64,000 nucleotides of DNA. Source: Marinicellulosiphila megalodicopiae. GTDB taxonomy: Bacteria; Pseudomonadota; Gammaproteobacteria; Pseudomonadales; Natronospirillaceae. The notes under the pieces are model-generated. The model ran no database searches, had not been told where the DNA came from, and saw nothing but the letters and a program-made list of their open reading frames with translations. Shown here in pieces: positions 52,553 through 62,050 of this stretch. The DNA is taken from positions 806,001 to 870,000 of the forward strand of contig NZ_AP023087.1 of assembly GCF_045862395.1 (NCBI RefSeq). Direction: 5' to 3'. Each line of letters starts with the position of its first letter. Within the stretch, counting starts at the first letter, position 1. A program made the translations under genes and the position numbers.

Positions 52553-53979
52553 ATCAACAATTTCCTATTCCAGAAATGCGCAGAATTGGCCAAATTCATT
52601 TTATTGGTATTGGTGGCGTGGGGATGTGCGGAATAGCTGAAGTTTTATTAAATCAAGGTTATAAAATATCAGGCTCTGATTTAGCCATTTCTGCAAATAC
52701 AGAGCGTTTAAAAAATATGGGTGCCACTATTTTTATAGGCCATAGATCAACGAATGTTGAATCAGCGGATGTGATTGTGGTATCAACGGCAATTGATAAA
52801 ACTAATCCTGAAATTGAATACGCCTATGAACATTTAATACCTGTTGTTCGTCGTGCTGAAATGCTTGCGGAATTAATGCGTTATAGACACGGAATTGCAA
52901 TTTGTGGAACACACGGAAAAACAACCACGACAAGTTTGATGGCGTCTATTTTTGCAGAGGCAAATTTAGATCCTACATTTGTAATTGGTGGCAGATTGAA
53001 TGCAGCCGGAACCAATGCAAAATTAGGTAAGAGTCGTTATTTAGTTGCCGAAGCAGATGAAAGTGATGCTTCTTTTTTACATTTACAGCCAATGGTGAGT
53101 GTTGTAACAAATATTGATGCTGATCATATGGGAACTTATGGTGGTGATTTTGAAAAAGTAAAAGATACTTTTGTGCAATTTATTCATAATTTACCTTTTT
53201 ATGGTTTGGCAGTTGTTTGTATTGAAGATAAAAATATCTGTGAAATTTTACCAAGATTTTCTAGGCCAATATTAACTTATGGTTTTTCAGAAAAGGCAGA
53301 TTATTATGCTAAAAATATTGTCCAAAATGAATTTAAAACTTCTTTTGTTGCGCACCGTCCAAGTGGATTAGATCCTTTGAAAATAGTGTTAAATATGCCA
53401 GGGGAACATAATGTGTTAAATGCTTTAGCATGTATTGCTGTTGCTTCTGATGAAGGTGTGCATGACGATGCAATTGTAATTGGCTTGAATGAATTTGCAG
53501 GCGTTGGACGTCGATTTGAAGTGAAAGATTTTTGTCAAACACCTAAAGGCGAGGTGTTGTTAGTGGATGATTATGGGCATCACCCAAAAGAAGTTGAAGT
53601 GACGATAGATGCAATACGATCGGGATGGCCAAAGAAAAGATTGGTAATGATTTTTCAGCCTCACCGTTATTCAAGAACAGAAGAGCTATACGATGATTTT
53701 GTAGAGGTGCTTTCAAGGGTGGATGTGCTTTTATTATTGGAAGTTTATCCAGCGGGTGAACAGCCAATTTTAAATGCAGATGGGCGATCTTTGGCAAAAA
53801 GTATTCGAAAAAGAGGTAAAGTAGATCCGATATTTATTGATGATTTAGATAAAGTTTTTGATGTGTTATCTGATATTGTTGAAGGTGGTGATTTGGTTCT
53901 TACACAGGGTGCTGGAAATATCGGAATGCTTTCAAATTCAATCTTAGAAAGAAACTTAGGTTTTAATAAAGAGAAATAA
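52549..53979 (+). CDS. murC: UDP-MurNAc:L-alanine ligase MurC
   Basis: A 476-residue Mur ligase adding the first L-Ala. HFIGIGGVGMCGIAEVL is the N-terminal UDP site, CGTHGKTTTTSLMA the ATP loop, AEADESDASFLHL and VDDYGHHPKEV further conserved blocks. It overlaps murG and is 3 bp before ftsQ. In many gammaproteobacteria ddl, or murB and ddl, lie between murC and ftsQ; here there is nothing. Confidence 0.97.
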   Translation: MNQQFPIPEMRRIGQIHFIGIGGVGMCGIAEVLLNQGYKISGSDLAISANTERLKNMGATIFIGHRSTNVESADVIVVSTAIDKTNPEIEYAYEHLIPVVRRAEMLAELMRYRHGIAICGTHGKTTTTSLMASIFAEANLDPTFVIGGRLNAAGTNAKLGKSRYLVAEADESDASFLHLQPMVSVVTNIDADHMGTYGGDFEKVKDTFVQFIHNLPFYGLAVVCIEDKNICEILPRFSRPILTYGFSEKADYYAKNIVQNEFKTSFVAHRPSGLDPLKIVLNMPGEHNVLNALACIAVASDEGVHDDAIVIGLNEFAGVGRRFEVKDFCQTPKGEVLLVDDYGHHPKEVEVTIDAIRSGWPKKRLVMIFQPHRYSRTEELYDDFVEVLSRVDVLLLLEVYPAGEQPILNADGRSLAKSIRKRGKVDPIFIDDLDKVFDVLSDIVEGGDLVLTQGAGNIGMLSNSILERNLGFNKEK

Positions 53980-53982
53980 AAA

Positions 53983-54765
53983 TTGAGTGCAACAGGGGCT
54001 ACAAAAAAAAATCAAAAAAAGCAAATTAATGGTTTGTCCTCGAAGGGTTATTTGTTAAAATATCCAATGATTATTTTTTTTGTATGTCTCTCTGTTTTTT
54101 TTATAAAAAAACAAGACTGGTTGTTGATAAAAACCGTCAATTTACCTAACGACGGTCAGTTTAAGTGTCAAGATTTTGTTGAGTTAGAGCTGTTGGCGCA
54201 AACTGCAATAAATAAAGATTTTATTGATTTTGAAATTTCAGAGTTTCATAAAAAAATTGAAAATTTAGATTGGATTAAATCAGCAGATATTCAATTTTTT
54301 TGGCCAAATGTATTAGAAATTTCAGTTGAAGAGTACAAACCAATAGCGGTTTGGAATAATCGTTACTTGTTGAACGAACAGGCTCAAATCTTGCCTCAAA
54401 GTTGTAATATGATTCCTGGTGTTGAATTAATCGGGCCTGAAGTTGGATTGAATGATCCAAAAACAGAAAATGAAAAAGTTTCAAATATTATGAATAGGTA
54501 CCGCCAATTGGCTGTCCAGTTTTCATTTTTTAATATGGGCATAAGTCGCCTTGAATATAAAAAATATGGAAGTTGGGAGATTACATTGGATAGTAATTTA
54601 ATTATTAAAATGTCAGACACACATTTTAATTTAGAGTTCGAAAGATTGTTGGTTTGGTTAAATTCGAATCATCATAAATTAATAGATATTTATAAAATTG
54701 ATACTCGCTACCAACATGGTTTGATTGTTGGTAAAAAGCCAGTTGGAGCAAATGATGAGTCATAG
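53983..54765 (+). CDS. ftsQ: Cell division protein FtsQ
   Basis: A 260-residue bitopic divisome protein: a basic cytoplasmic tail, one membrane helix (about residues 28-44), a POTRA domain (IENLDWIKSADIQFFWPN, then LEISVEEYKPIAVWNN) and a C-terminal beta domain. The start is TTG at 53983; no ATG lies before the membrane helix. It joins FtsL and FtsB in the divisome core. It overlaps ftsA by 11 bp. Position between murC and ftsA agrees. Confidence 0.95.
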   Translation: MSATGATKKNQKKQINGLSSKGYLLKYPMIIFFVCLSVFFIKKQDWLLIKTVNLPNDGQFKCQDFVELELLAQTAINKDFIDFEISEFHKKIENLDWIKSADIQFFWPNVLEISVEEYKPIAVWNNRYLLNEQAQILPQSCNMIPGVELIGPEVGLNDPKTENEKVSNIMNRYRQLAVQFSFFNMGISRLEYKKYGSWEITLDSNLIIKMSDTHFNLEFERLLVWLNSNHHKLIDIYKIDTRYQHGLIVGKKPVGANDES

Positions 54766-55996
54766 CGCGCAAGGCAAACTAATTGTAGGTTTGGATATAG
54801 GAACCTCAAAAGTAGTTGCAATTGTCGGAACAGTTACCGCTGACGGCTCAATTGAAGTGATTGGGTTAGGCTCGCACCCTTCAAACGGCATGAAAAAAGG
54901 TGTCGTAATTAATATTGAGGCGACAGTAAATTCAATTCAAAGAGCAATTGAAGAAGCTGAATTGATGTCAGGATGTGATATACATTCTGTGTTTGTTGGT
55001 ATTGCTGGAAATCATATTAAATCTTTGAGTTCTCATGGCGTAGTTGCTATTAAAGATAAAGAGGTGGTTGAGGCGGATGTTGAGCGTGTAATTGAAGCGG
55101 CTAAGGCAGTGGTGATTCCTGCTGACCAAGAAATTTTACATGTATTGCCACAAGAATATTTAATTGATAATCAAGAAGGTATTAAAGAGCCTTGGGGTAT
55201 GTGCGGTGTGCGATTGGAGGCCAAAGTGCATTTGGTAACTGCTGCACTCAACGCTGTCCAGAATATTGAAAAATGTGTTAAACGTTGTGGGCTTGATGTG
55301 GATCAAGTTATTTTAGAGCAACTTGCTTCATCTCATGCCGTTTTAACTGTGGATGAAAAAGAATTAGGCGTATGTTTGGTTGATATTGGCGGTGGTACAA
55401 CGGATATTGCAATATTTACAGATGGTGCAATAAGTCACACTGCTGTCATTCCCATTGCGGGCGACCAGGTTACAAATGATATTGCAATGGCGTTTGCAAC
55501 TCCTACGCATCATGCAGAGGATATAAAAATCAAATATGCATGTGCGCTAGCTCGTCAAGTTGGTGAAAATGAATTGATTAAAGTGCCAAGTGTGGGAGAT
55601 CGAGATGCAAGAGATTTAACACGTCAGGCATTAGCAGAAGTAGTTGAAGCAAGATTTGAGGAATTATTTCTATTGGTTCAGTCTGAAATTCGAAGAAGTG
55701 GGTTTGAAGATTTAATACCTGCGGGTATTGTTTTGACAGGCGGAACGGCAAAATTAGAGGGCGCGGTTGATTTGGCTGCTGAAGTGTTTCATGCATCAGT
55801 AAGATTAGCTTCGCCAACCGGTGTCACGGGGTTGACTGATATATTGTCAAACCCAATTTACTCAACTGGCGTTGGGTTGTTATTGCACGGTTTGGATCGC
55901 TTGGAAGGAAGTGGGTCGAAATCTGTTAATAAAAAAGAAGTCACAAAATTAGCTTGGATTGGTAAAGCTAAAAATTGGCTGGCAAATAATTTTTAA
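54755..55996 (+). CDS. ftsA: Cell division protein FtsA
   Basis: A 413-residue actin-like ATPase tethering FtsZ to the membrane. The ATG at 54755 has GGAG six bases upstream; ATG 54752 is adjacent. VGLDIGTSKVVAIVG is the phosphate-1 loop, LVDIGGGTTDIAIF the phosphate-2 loop, and GIVLTGGTAKLEGAVDLA the adenosine motif. The C-terminal WIGKAKNWLANNF is the amphipathic membrane helix. Length is near E. coli (420). Confidence 0.97.
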   Translation: MSHSAQGKLIVGLDIGTSKVVAIVGTVTADGSIEVIGLGSHPSNGMKKGVVINIEATVNSIQRAIEEAELMSGCDIHSVFVGIAGNHIKSLSSHGVVAIKDKEVVEADVERVIEAAKAVVIPADQEILHVLPQEYLIDNQEGIKEPWGMCGVRLEAKVHLVTAALNAVQNIEKCVKRCGLDVDQVILEQLASSHAVLTVDEKELGVCLVDIGGGTTDIAIFTDGAISHTAVIPIAGDQVTNDIAMAFATPTHHAEDIKIKYACALARQVGENELIKVPSVGDRDARDLTRQALAEVVEARFEELFLLVQSEIRRSGFEDLIPAGIVLTGGTAKLEGAVDLAAEVFHASVRLASPTGVTGLTDILSNPIYSTGVGLLLHGLDRLEGSGSKSVNKKEVTKLAWIGKAKNWLANNF

Positions 55997-56034
55997 TATT
56001 AGATTCATAAATTCTAATAAACGGAGCAAATGTT

Positions 56035-57198
56035 ATGTCTACAGATTTTTTTGATTTAGTTGATGAGGAGCATCAAATCGCCAATATTAAAGTTATTGGT
56101 GTTGGTGGTGGTGGCGGAAACGCTGTTAAACACATGATTGATAACATGGTAGATGGTGTGGATTTTATTTGCGCCAATACTGATGCTCAAGCACTTCAAA
56201 ATATGAATTGTAAAACCAATATTCAAATTGGTACAGCGGTTACTCGCGGTTTGGGTGCGGGCGCTAATCCTAAAATTGGCCGTGCAGCAGCAGAAGAGGA
56301 TCGTGAAAGAATTCGTGATTCAATTGAAGGCGCGGACATGCTTTTTATTACAGCTGGCATGGGTGGTGGTACAGGTACAGGTGCTGCACCAATAATCGCT
56401 GAAGTTGCACGTGAATTAGGTATTTTAACGGTTGCTGTGGTGAGTAAACCTTTTGAATTTGAAGGTAAGCGTCGCATGGCATTTGCGGACGCGGGCATTG
56501 CAGAATTAAAACAATATGTTGATTCACTAATCACGATTCCAAATCAAAGATTGTTATCTGTATTGGATGCAAAAGTAACATTGGTTCAAGCATTTTCAGA
56601 GGCCAATAACGTTTTATTAAATGCCGTGCAAGGTATTGCGGATTTAATTATTAATCCAGGTATGATTAACGTCGATTTCGCCGACGTTAGAACCGTTATG
56701 TCTGAAATGGGTCAGGCAATGATGGGTACTGGTCGTGCAAGTGGTGAAGATCGTGCTGCACGTGCTACTGAGGCTGCTATTAGAAGTCCATTATTGGAAG
56801 GTGTTGATTTGCAAGGTGCTCGAGGTATTTTGGTAAATATCACAGCTGGTAGCGATTTGGGTCTTGGTGAGTACTCAGAGGTAGGTGATATTGTTAAAGA
56901 ATTCGCATCCCCTGATGCGACCTGTGTAATTGGTATGGCAAATGACGACACGTTAGGTGATGAAATTATTGTTACTGTTGTGGCGACGGGTATTGGTGAA
57001 AAAGAACCTGCTCTAAAAGTGGTAGAAGCTAAGCCTGTTGTGAGTGAATCTGTTGCGAATAGCACTGTAAACTCCCATTCTGCACAGCCTCAAACACAGT
57101 CGGCAGCTCAGCCTACTCAAGCAAGAAGAGTGGATTTGAGTAACTCAAATCACGATCGTTTGGATATTCCAACGTTCTTAAGAAATCAGGCTGATTAA
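56035..57198 (+). CDS. ftsZ: Cell division protein FtsZ
   Basis: A 387-residue tubulin-like GTPase forming the division ring. IKVIGVGGGGGNAVKHMI opens the GTPase domain, the tubulin signature GGGTGTG is at residues 110-116, and NVDFADVRTVMSEMGQAMMG is the T7-loop region. A Ser/Gln/Pro-rich linker leads to the conserved tail LDIPTFLRNQ, which binds FtsA and ZipA. CGGAGC precedes the ATG. It follows ftsA by 38 bp and ends the dcw cluster. Confidence 0.98.
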   Translation: MSTDFFDLVDEEHQIANIKVIGVGGGGGNAVKHMIDNMVDGVDFICANTDAQALQNMNCKTNIQIGTAVTRGLGAGANPKIGRAAAEEDRERIRDSIEGADMLFITAGMGGGTGTGAAPIIAEVARELGILTVAVVSKPFEFEGKRRMAFADAGIAELKQYVDSLITIPNQRLLSVLDAKVTLVQAFSEANNVLLNAVQGIADLIINPGMINVDFADVRTVMSEMGQAMMGTGRASGEDRAARATEAAIRSPLLEGVDLQGARGILVNITAGSDLGLGEYSEVGDIVKEFASPDATCVIGMANDDTLGDEIIVTVVATGIGEKEPALKVVEAKPVVSESVANSTVNSHSAQPQTQSAAQPTQARRVDLSNSNHDRLDIPTFLRNQAD

Positions 57199-57216
57199 CA
57201 TTTTTTTAAATTCAAT

Positions 57217-57245
57217 TTGCTTGATTAGAGAAATTTGATTAGTAT
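57217..57245 (+). promoter_or_regulatory. Possible sigma-70 promoter for lpxC
   Basis: TTGCTT (57217-57222) and TAGTAT (57240-57245) are 17 bp apart, giving a start about 35 bp before lpxC. No terminator separates ftsZ from lpxC, so this would be an internal promoter. Confidence 0.35.
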
Positions 57246-57286
57246 CGCGCCCTTCCGTGCGAACACAAGGTACTAGTTAAAGTTTT

Positions 57287-58201
57287 ATGATTAAGCAACG
57301 CACTTTAAAAAATTCTATAAAAGCTACAGGTGTAGGACTGCATTCGGGTGAAAAAATTTATTTGACCCTCAATCCTGCTCCGGTTGATTCAGGTATTGTT
57401 TTTCGCAGAACAGACCTTACACCTGTAGTTGATATTTCGGCAAAAACAGAAAATGTTTCTTGTACGACTCTATCCACCACTTTACAAAATGGCGATGCGA
57501 CAGTTGATACTGTTGAGCATTTATTATCTGCGCTAGCAGGTTTATCTGTCGATAATGTAATTATTGAGTTAAGTGCTCAAGAAGTACCAATTATGGATGG
57601 CAGTTCTAGCCCTTTTGTTTTCCTAATTCAGTCTGCTGGTCTAGTTGAGCAGAACGCTGTTAAAAAATTCATCAAAGTTAATAAAGTTGTACGTGTTGAA
57701 GACGGCGATAAGTTTGCCCAATTTACTCCATTTGAAGGATTTAAAATATCTTTCGGAATTAATTTTGAACACCCAGTTATAAAAACAAAAAAACAATCAC
57801 TTGAGTTGGATTTTTCAAGCACTGCTTATGTGAAAGAAATCAGTAGAGCGCGTACTTTTGGCTTTATGAGTGATTTTGAAGCATTAAGAAGTAATAATTT
57901 GGCTTTGGGTGCTAGTGTTAAGAATGCAATTGCTGTTGATGATAGGCAAGTTTTAAACGAAGATGGACTTCGAGATGATGAGGAATTTGTTAAACATAAA
58001 ATATTAGATGCCATTGGGGATCTATATTTACTGGGCTACGGTCTTGTTGGGCATTTTGAAGGCTACAAATCTGGACATAGTTTAAACAATCAATTACTGA
58101 AAAAACTTCTTTCAAATAATGATAATTGGGAGTTTGTCACCTATGATTCAGAAGAAGATCTACCAATTTCATATACTTCGTTGTTAAGCGCTGGGGCGTA
58201 A
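57287..58201 (+). CDS. lpxC: UDP-3-O-acyl-N-acetylglucosamine deacetylase LpxC
   Basis: A 304-residue zinc amidase performing the committed step of lipid A synthesis. LHSGEKIYLTLNPAP near the N-terminus, VDTVEHLLSALAG (zinc His), EVPIMDGSSSPFVFLI, SRARTFGF, and KHKILDAIGDLYLLG (zinc His and Asp), then GHSLNNQLLKKLL, are all conserved. Length matches the family (305). It shows that the organism makes lipid A, consistent with the O-antigen-type locus. It is 2 bp before the M23 peptidase gene. Confidence 0.98.
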   Translation: MIKQRTLKNSIKATGVGLHSGEKIYLTLNPAPVDSGIVFRRTDLTPVVDISAKTENVSCTTLSTTLQNGDATVDTVEHLLSALAGLSVDNVIIELSAQEVPIMDGSSSPFVFLIQSAGLVEQNAVKKFIKVNKVVRVEDGDKFAQFTPFEGFKISFGINFEHPVIKTKKQSLELDFSSTAYVKEISRARTFGFMSDFEALRSNNLALGASVKNAIAVDDRQVLNEDGLRDDEEFVKHKILDAIGDLYLLGYGLVGHFEGYKSGHSLNNQLLKKLLSNNDNWEFVTYDSEEDLPISYTSLLSAGA

Positions 58202-58203
58202 AA

Positions 58204-59151
58204 ATGCATTTAATTGTAGTTAAAAATCGTTATGGGGATTCCGCAATCCTATCTAGTCGTGTGTTAGTCGGGCTGGGTGTGATTATCTCAATGCTATTAA
58301 TTGCAATTATTGTTTTTTCCTTCAATTATATCCAATTAACAAATGCGGTATTAAGTTATCAAGATCTTGAACAAAAAAATCAGCATCTTGAATCACAATT
58401 AGTTAAGCAAAAAAATGAAAACGTTATTCAGTCCAATGCTTACCGTCAGCATATTGATGCATTTGGGGTTCGCTTGGCGCAATTGCAATCTGAAGTCACG
58501 CGAATGAATGCGCTTGGTGAAAGGCTTGTTGAAGTTGCAGGTATCAGCACAGAGGAATTTAATTTCCAAGCTCTTCCTGCTACAGGTGGTCCAATCGCAG
58601 AAAGTGGTGTGGATGATGTATTTTCATGTAGTCCTGAAACGTTATCAGATGAAATGTATTTATTAAATAATGCTTTAGTTTCTCAAGCGGATAAAATTAA
58701 CGTCTTGTCTCGTTTTATTGAAGATAAAGATATATTTGCTCAAAGTTATATTTCTGGACGGCCAATTACAGACTCAAAAGGTTGGTTGTCGTCTCGATTT
58801 GGAAAGCGCAAAGATCCATTTGAAAATAAAATAGCGATGCATAAAGGGGTGGATTATGCTGCAGCTGAAGGAACAGATATTATTTCAACTGGAGCCGGTG
58901 TTATTACTTGGGCTGGAAAAAGATACGGCTACGGTAATCTTGTTGAGGTGAATCACGGGAATGGGATTGTAACAAGGTACGGGCATGCAAAAGCTATTTT
59001 AGTTCAAACTGGTGATATAGTTGAAAAAGGCAGTCCAATTGCATTGGTTGGAAATACAGGTCGCTCAACTGGGCCTCATATCCATTACGAAGTACTCATA
59101 AATGGCGCTCAGGTGAATCCTGAAAAATACTTGATTAGAGATGCACTTTAA
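58204..59151 (+). CDS. M23-family peptidoglycan peptidase with coiled coil
   Basis: A 315-residue envelope protein: a membrane anchor (about residues 20-42), a coiled coil (about 50-110) and a C-terminal LytM domain. The zinc ligands are intact: His213 and Asp217 in HKGVDYAA, and His292/His294 in GPHIHYE, so it should be an active endopeptidase cutting peptide cross-links. In E. coli this position, between lpxC and secA, is held by secM; many other gammaproteobacteria have an M23 gene here. It follows lpxC by 2 bp and is followed by a terminator. Confidence 0.93.
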   Translation: MHLIVVKNRYGDSAILSSRVLVGLGVIISMLLIAIIVFSFNYIQLTNAVLSYQDLEQKNQHLESQLVKQKNENVIQSNAYRQHIDAFGVRLAQLQSEVTRMNALGERLVEVAGISTEEFNFQALPATGGPIAESGVDDVFSCSPETLSDEMYLLNNALVSQADKINVLSRFIEDKDIFAQSYISGRPITDSKGWLSSRFGKRKDPFENKIAMHKGVDYAAAEGTDIISTGAGVITWAGKRYGYGNLVEVNHGNGIVTRYGHAKAILVQTGDIVEKGSPIALVGNTGRSTGPHIHYEVLINGAQVNPEKYLIRDAL

Positions 59152-59186
59152 TCAAACACCTTAATTAAATCATTCAAAATCACATG

Positions 59187-59216
59187 AAAAAGCAACCGCA
59201 TCTAGGTTGTTTTTTT
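59187..59216 (+). terminator. Intrinsic terminator after the M23 peptidase gene
   Basis: CAACC (59193-59197) pairs with GGTTG (59205-59209), extended by A-T pairs, with a 7-nt loop and a T run to 59216. It separates lpxC-M23 from secA. Confidence 0.82.
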
Positions 59217-59254
59217 CGTTATGGGAACTATATAACTTAAAAATCTAAAAAACC

Positions 59255-59280
59255 GTCTTGTTAGCGTAATTTCGCAAGAC
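59255..59280 (+). other. Leader stem-loop upstream of secA
   Basis: GTCTTG (59255-59260) pairs with CAAGAC (59275-59280); an alternative fold adds an inner GCG/CGC stem with a bulge. It lies 57 bp before secA, where enteric bacteria have the SecM arrest system, which is absent here. A regulatory role is speculative. Confidence 0.3.
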
Positions 59281-59337
59281 TTCAAATGCGGACTTCGATA
59301 TAGTTACGCTCAAAATAATTGATGTTGAAATACCATT

Positions 59338-62037
59338 ATGTTTACTTCCATTGTTAAAAAAATAGTCGGCACAAAAAACGATCGTGTCGTAAAAGCGTTA
59401 ATGAAAACAGTTCATCAAATAACAGCATTAGAGCCTCAAATGCAGGCGTTAACGGATGAACAATTAAAAGCAAAAACCAACGAATTTAAAGAGAGATTCA
59501 AAAATGGAGAAACCCTTGATCAACTTATGATTGAGGCGTTTGCTGTGTGTCGTGAAACCGGTTTTAGAGTAATGGGAATGCGTCATTTCGACGTTCAATT
59601 ATTAGGTGCAATGGTGCTTAATGAAGGTAAAATTCCTGAAATGCGAACGGGTGAGGGTAAAACACTTGTTGCAACATTAGCGGTTTACTTGAATGCGCTT
59701 TCTGGAGAATCAGTGCATGTTGTCACGGTCAATGATTACCTAGCAGCACGTGATGCAAATTGGATGCGTCCACTGTACGAAGCATTAGATTTAACTGTTG
59801 GAATTGTTGTAAGTCAGCAAGATTCAGCTTCCAAAAAAGAAGCCTATAAAGCAGATATTACTTACGGAACAAACAATGAATTTGGCTTTGATTATCTGCG
59901 CGATAACATGGCATTTTCAATTGATGATAAAAATCAAAGAGGCTTTGGTTTTGCAGTAATTGATGAGGTTGATTCAATTTTAATTGATGAGGCTAGAACA
60001 CCTTTAATTATTTCAGGTGCAGCAGAAGACAGCAGCAAAAAATACACACAAATAAATCATATTATTCCATTTTTGGAACGTGGCGAATTAAACGAAGCTG
60101 AAAAAACAACAACGGGCGATTTTGTTCTTGATGAAAAACATAGAAGCATTGAGTTAACAGAAGAAGGTCATGAAAAAGTTGAACAATTATTAGTAAGTAA
60201 TAAATTATTACCTGAAGGTGAAAGTCTATATTCTTCGGGTAATCTAGGTTTATTACACCATGTTCAAGCAGCAATCAAAGCACATCACGTTTTTAATAAA
60301 GATGTAGATTACATTATTCAAGACAATGAAGTTGTTATTGTTGATGAACACACAGGGCGCACAATGCCTGGGCGTAGATGGAGTGAAGGTATTCACCAAG
60401 CCATTGAAGCTAAAGAAAACTTAGTAATACAACGTGAAAATCAAACCCTCGCTTCGACTACTTTCCAAAACTACTTTCGATTGTATAAAAAACTTTCAGG
60501 TATGACTGGTACTGCCGATACCGAAGCATTTGAATTGAAACAAATTTATGGTCTTGATGTGGTTGTTATTCCTACAAATACACAAGTTCAGCGAATAGAC
60601 TACAACGATTTGATCTTCTTATCACAAGAAGATAAATACGCTGCAATTGTAAAAGACATCATTGAAACTACAAAAGCAGGAAGGCCTGTATTAGTTGGCA
60701 CGGCTTCGGTTGAATCTTCAGAATTAGTCTCGAAAGCATTAACTAAAGCAAAAATTAAACATAGCGTTTTAAATGCAAAACAACATGCTAATGAAGCGCA
60801 TATAATTGCCCAGGCGGGTAAAGCTGGATCGGTAACAATTGCAACTAATATGGCTGGCCGTGGGACGGATATTGTTTTAGGTGGTAATTGGAAGGCAGAA
60901 GTTGAAAGCTTAACCAACCCAACTGATGAGCAAATTAAAGCAATTAAATCTCAGTGGCAAAAAGATCACGACGCTGTAATTGCAGCCGGTGGATTGCATA
61001 TTGTTGGTACAGAGCGTCACGAATCACGCCGTGTAGATAATCAATTGCGTGGTCGTTCTGGTCGACAAGGGGACCCTGGCTCTTCGCGTTTTTATATTTC
61101 ACTTGATGATAATTTAATGCGTATCTTTATGTCTGATGGTGTAAAAAACTTCATGCGTAAAATTGGTGAAAAAGGCGAAGCGATTGAAGCGAAAATGGTA
61201 AATAACGCCATTGAAAAATCCCAGAAAAAAGTTGAAAACCGTAACTTTGATATTCGTAAATCATTATTAGAATATGATGATGTATCAAATGACCAGCGTA
61301 CGGTTGTGTATGAGCAACGTGATGAATTATTAGAGGTACCAGATATTTCTGATTTGATTGATACCGTTAGAGTCAGTGTGATGAATGCTCGTATTGATGA
61401 ATTTGTACCTCATCAATCGTTACGTGAACAGTGGGACATAGCAGGGGTGCAAACTTCATTACACCGTGAATTTGGTATTGAAGAAGATGTAAAAGCTTGG
61501 CTAGAAGATGATCATTTCACTGAAGCGAAATTACGTGAAAAAGCTTTGGCTTTAGCGCTTCAAAATTATAAAAATAAAGAAGAAGTTGCGGGTGCTGAAA
61601 ATATTCGTAAATTTGAAAAACACGTAATGCTTCAAGTACTTGACCAGCACTGGAAAGATCATTTATATGCTATGGATCATTTACGTCAAAGCATACAATT
61701 ACGTGGTTATGCACAAAAAAATCCAAAACAAGAATTTAAACGTGAGGCATTTGAATTATTTCAGCAAATGCTTGTGTCTGTTAAAACCGATACCATTCGT
61801 TTACTTAGTAATATAAAAGTGCAATCTCAAGAAGAGGCAATGGAAGCTGAGCGTTTAAAACGTGAAGCATTAAAAGAAAAAATGAATTTTAAACATGCTC
61901 AAGCAGATGAGGCGTCTCAAGAGCAGGTTCAAGAAAAAGCACAACCTGTAGTTGCCCAGAAAAAGCCTGGTCGAAATGAAGAATGCCCTTGTGGCTCAGG
62001 TAAAAAATATAAACAATGTCATGGTAAATTAGCATAA
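59338..62037 (+). CDS. secA: Preprotein translocase motor ATPase SecA
   Basis: An 899-residue motor driving proteins through SecYEG. Walker A is MRTGEGKTLVATL, followed by the DEAD-type FAVIDEVDSILIDEARTP, the SGMTGTADTEAFE stretch, and NMAGRGTDIVLGG and QLRGRSGRQGDPGSSRF of the second nucleotide-binding fold. The C-terminus keeps the zinc/SecB-binding tail EECPCGSGKKYKQCHG. Length matches E. coli (901). It is 13 bp before argJ. Confidence 0.98.
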   Translation: MFTSIVKKIVGTKNDRVVKALMKTVHQITALEPQMQALTDEQLKAKTNEFKERFKNGETLDQLMIEAFAVCRETGFRVMGMRHFDVQLLGAMVLNEGKIPEMRTGEGKTLVATLAVYLNALSGESVHVVTVNDYLAARDANWMRPLYEALDLTVGIVVSQQDSASKKEAYKADITYGTNNEFGFDYLRDNMAFSIDDKNQRGFGFAVIDEVDSILIDEARTPLIISGAAEDSSKKYTQINHIIPFLERGELNEAEKTTTGDFVLDEKHRSIELTEEGHEKVEQLLVSNKLLPEGESLYSSGNLGLLHHVQAAIKAHHVFNKDVDYIIQDNEVVIVDEHTGRTMPGRRWSEGIHQAIEAKENLVIQRENQTLASTTFQNYFRLYKKLSGMTGTADTEAFELKQIYGLDVVVIPTNTQVQRIDYNDLIFLSQEDKYAAIVKDIIETTKAGRPVLVGTASVESSELVSKALTKAKIKHSVLNAKQHANEAHIIAQAGKAGSVTIATNMAGRGTDIVLGGNWKAEVESLTNPTDEQIKAIKSQWQKDHDAVIAAGGLHIVGTERHESRRVDNQLRGRSGRQGDPGSSRFYISLDDNLMRIFMSDGVKNFMRKIGEKGEAIEAKMVNNAIEKSQKKVENRNFDIRKSLLEYDDVSNDQRTVVYEQRDELLEVPDISDLIDTVRVSVMNARIDEFVPHQSLREQWDIAGVQTSLHREFGIEEDVKAWLEDDHFTEAKLREKALALALQNYKNKEEVAGAENIRKFEKHVMLQVLDQHWKDHLYAMDHLRQSIQLRGYAQKNPKQEFKREAFELFQQMLVSVKTDTIRLLSNIKVQSQEEAMEAERLKREALKEKMNFKHAQADEASQEQVQEKAQPVVAQKKPGRNEECPCGSGKKYKQCHGKLA

Positions 62038-62050
62038 TAGGTGTATTGGT

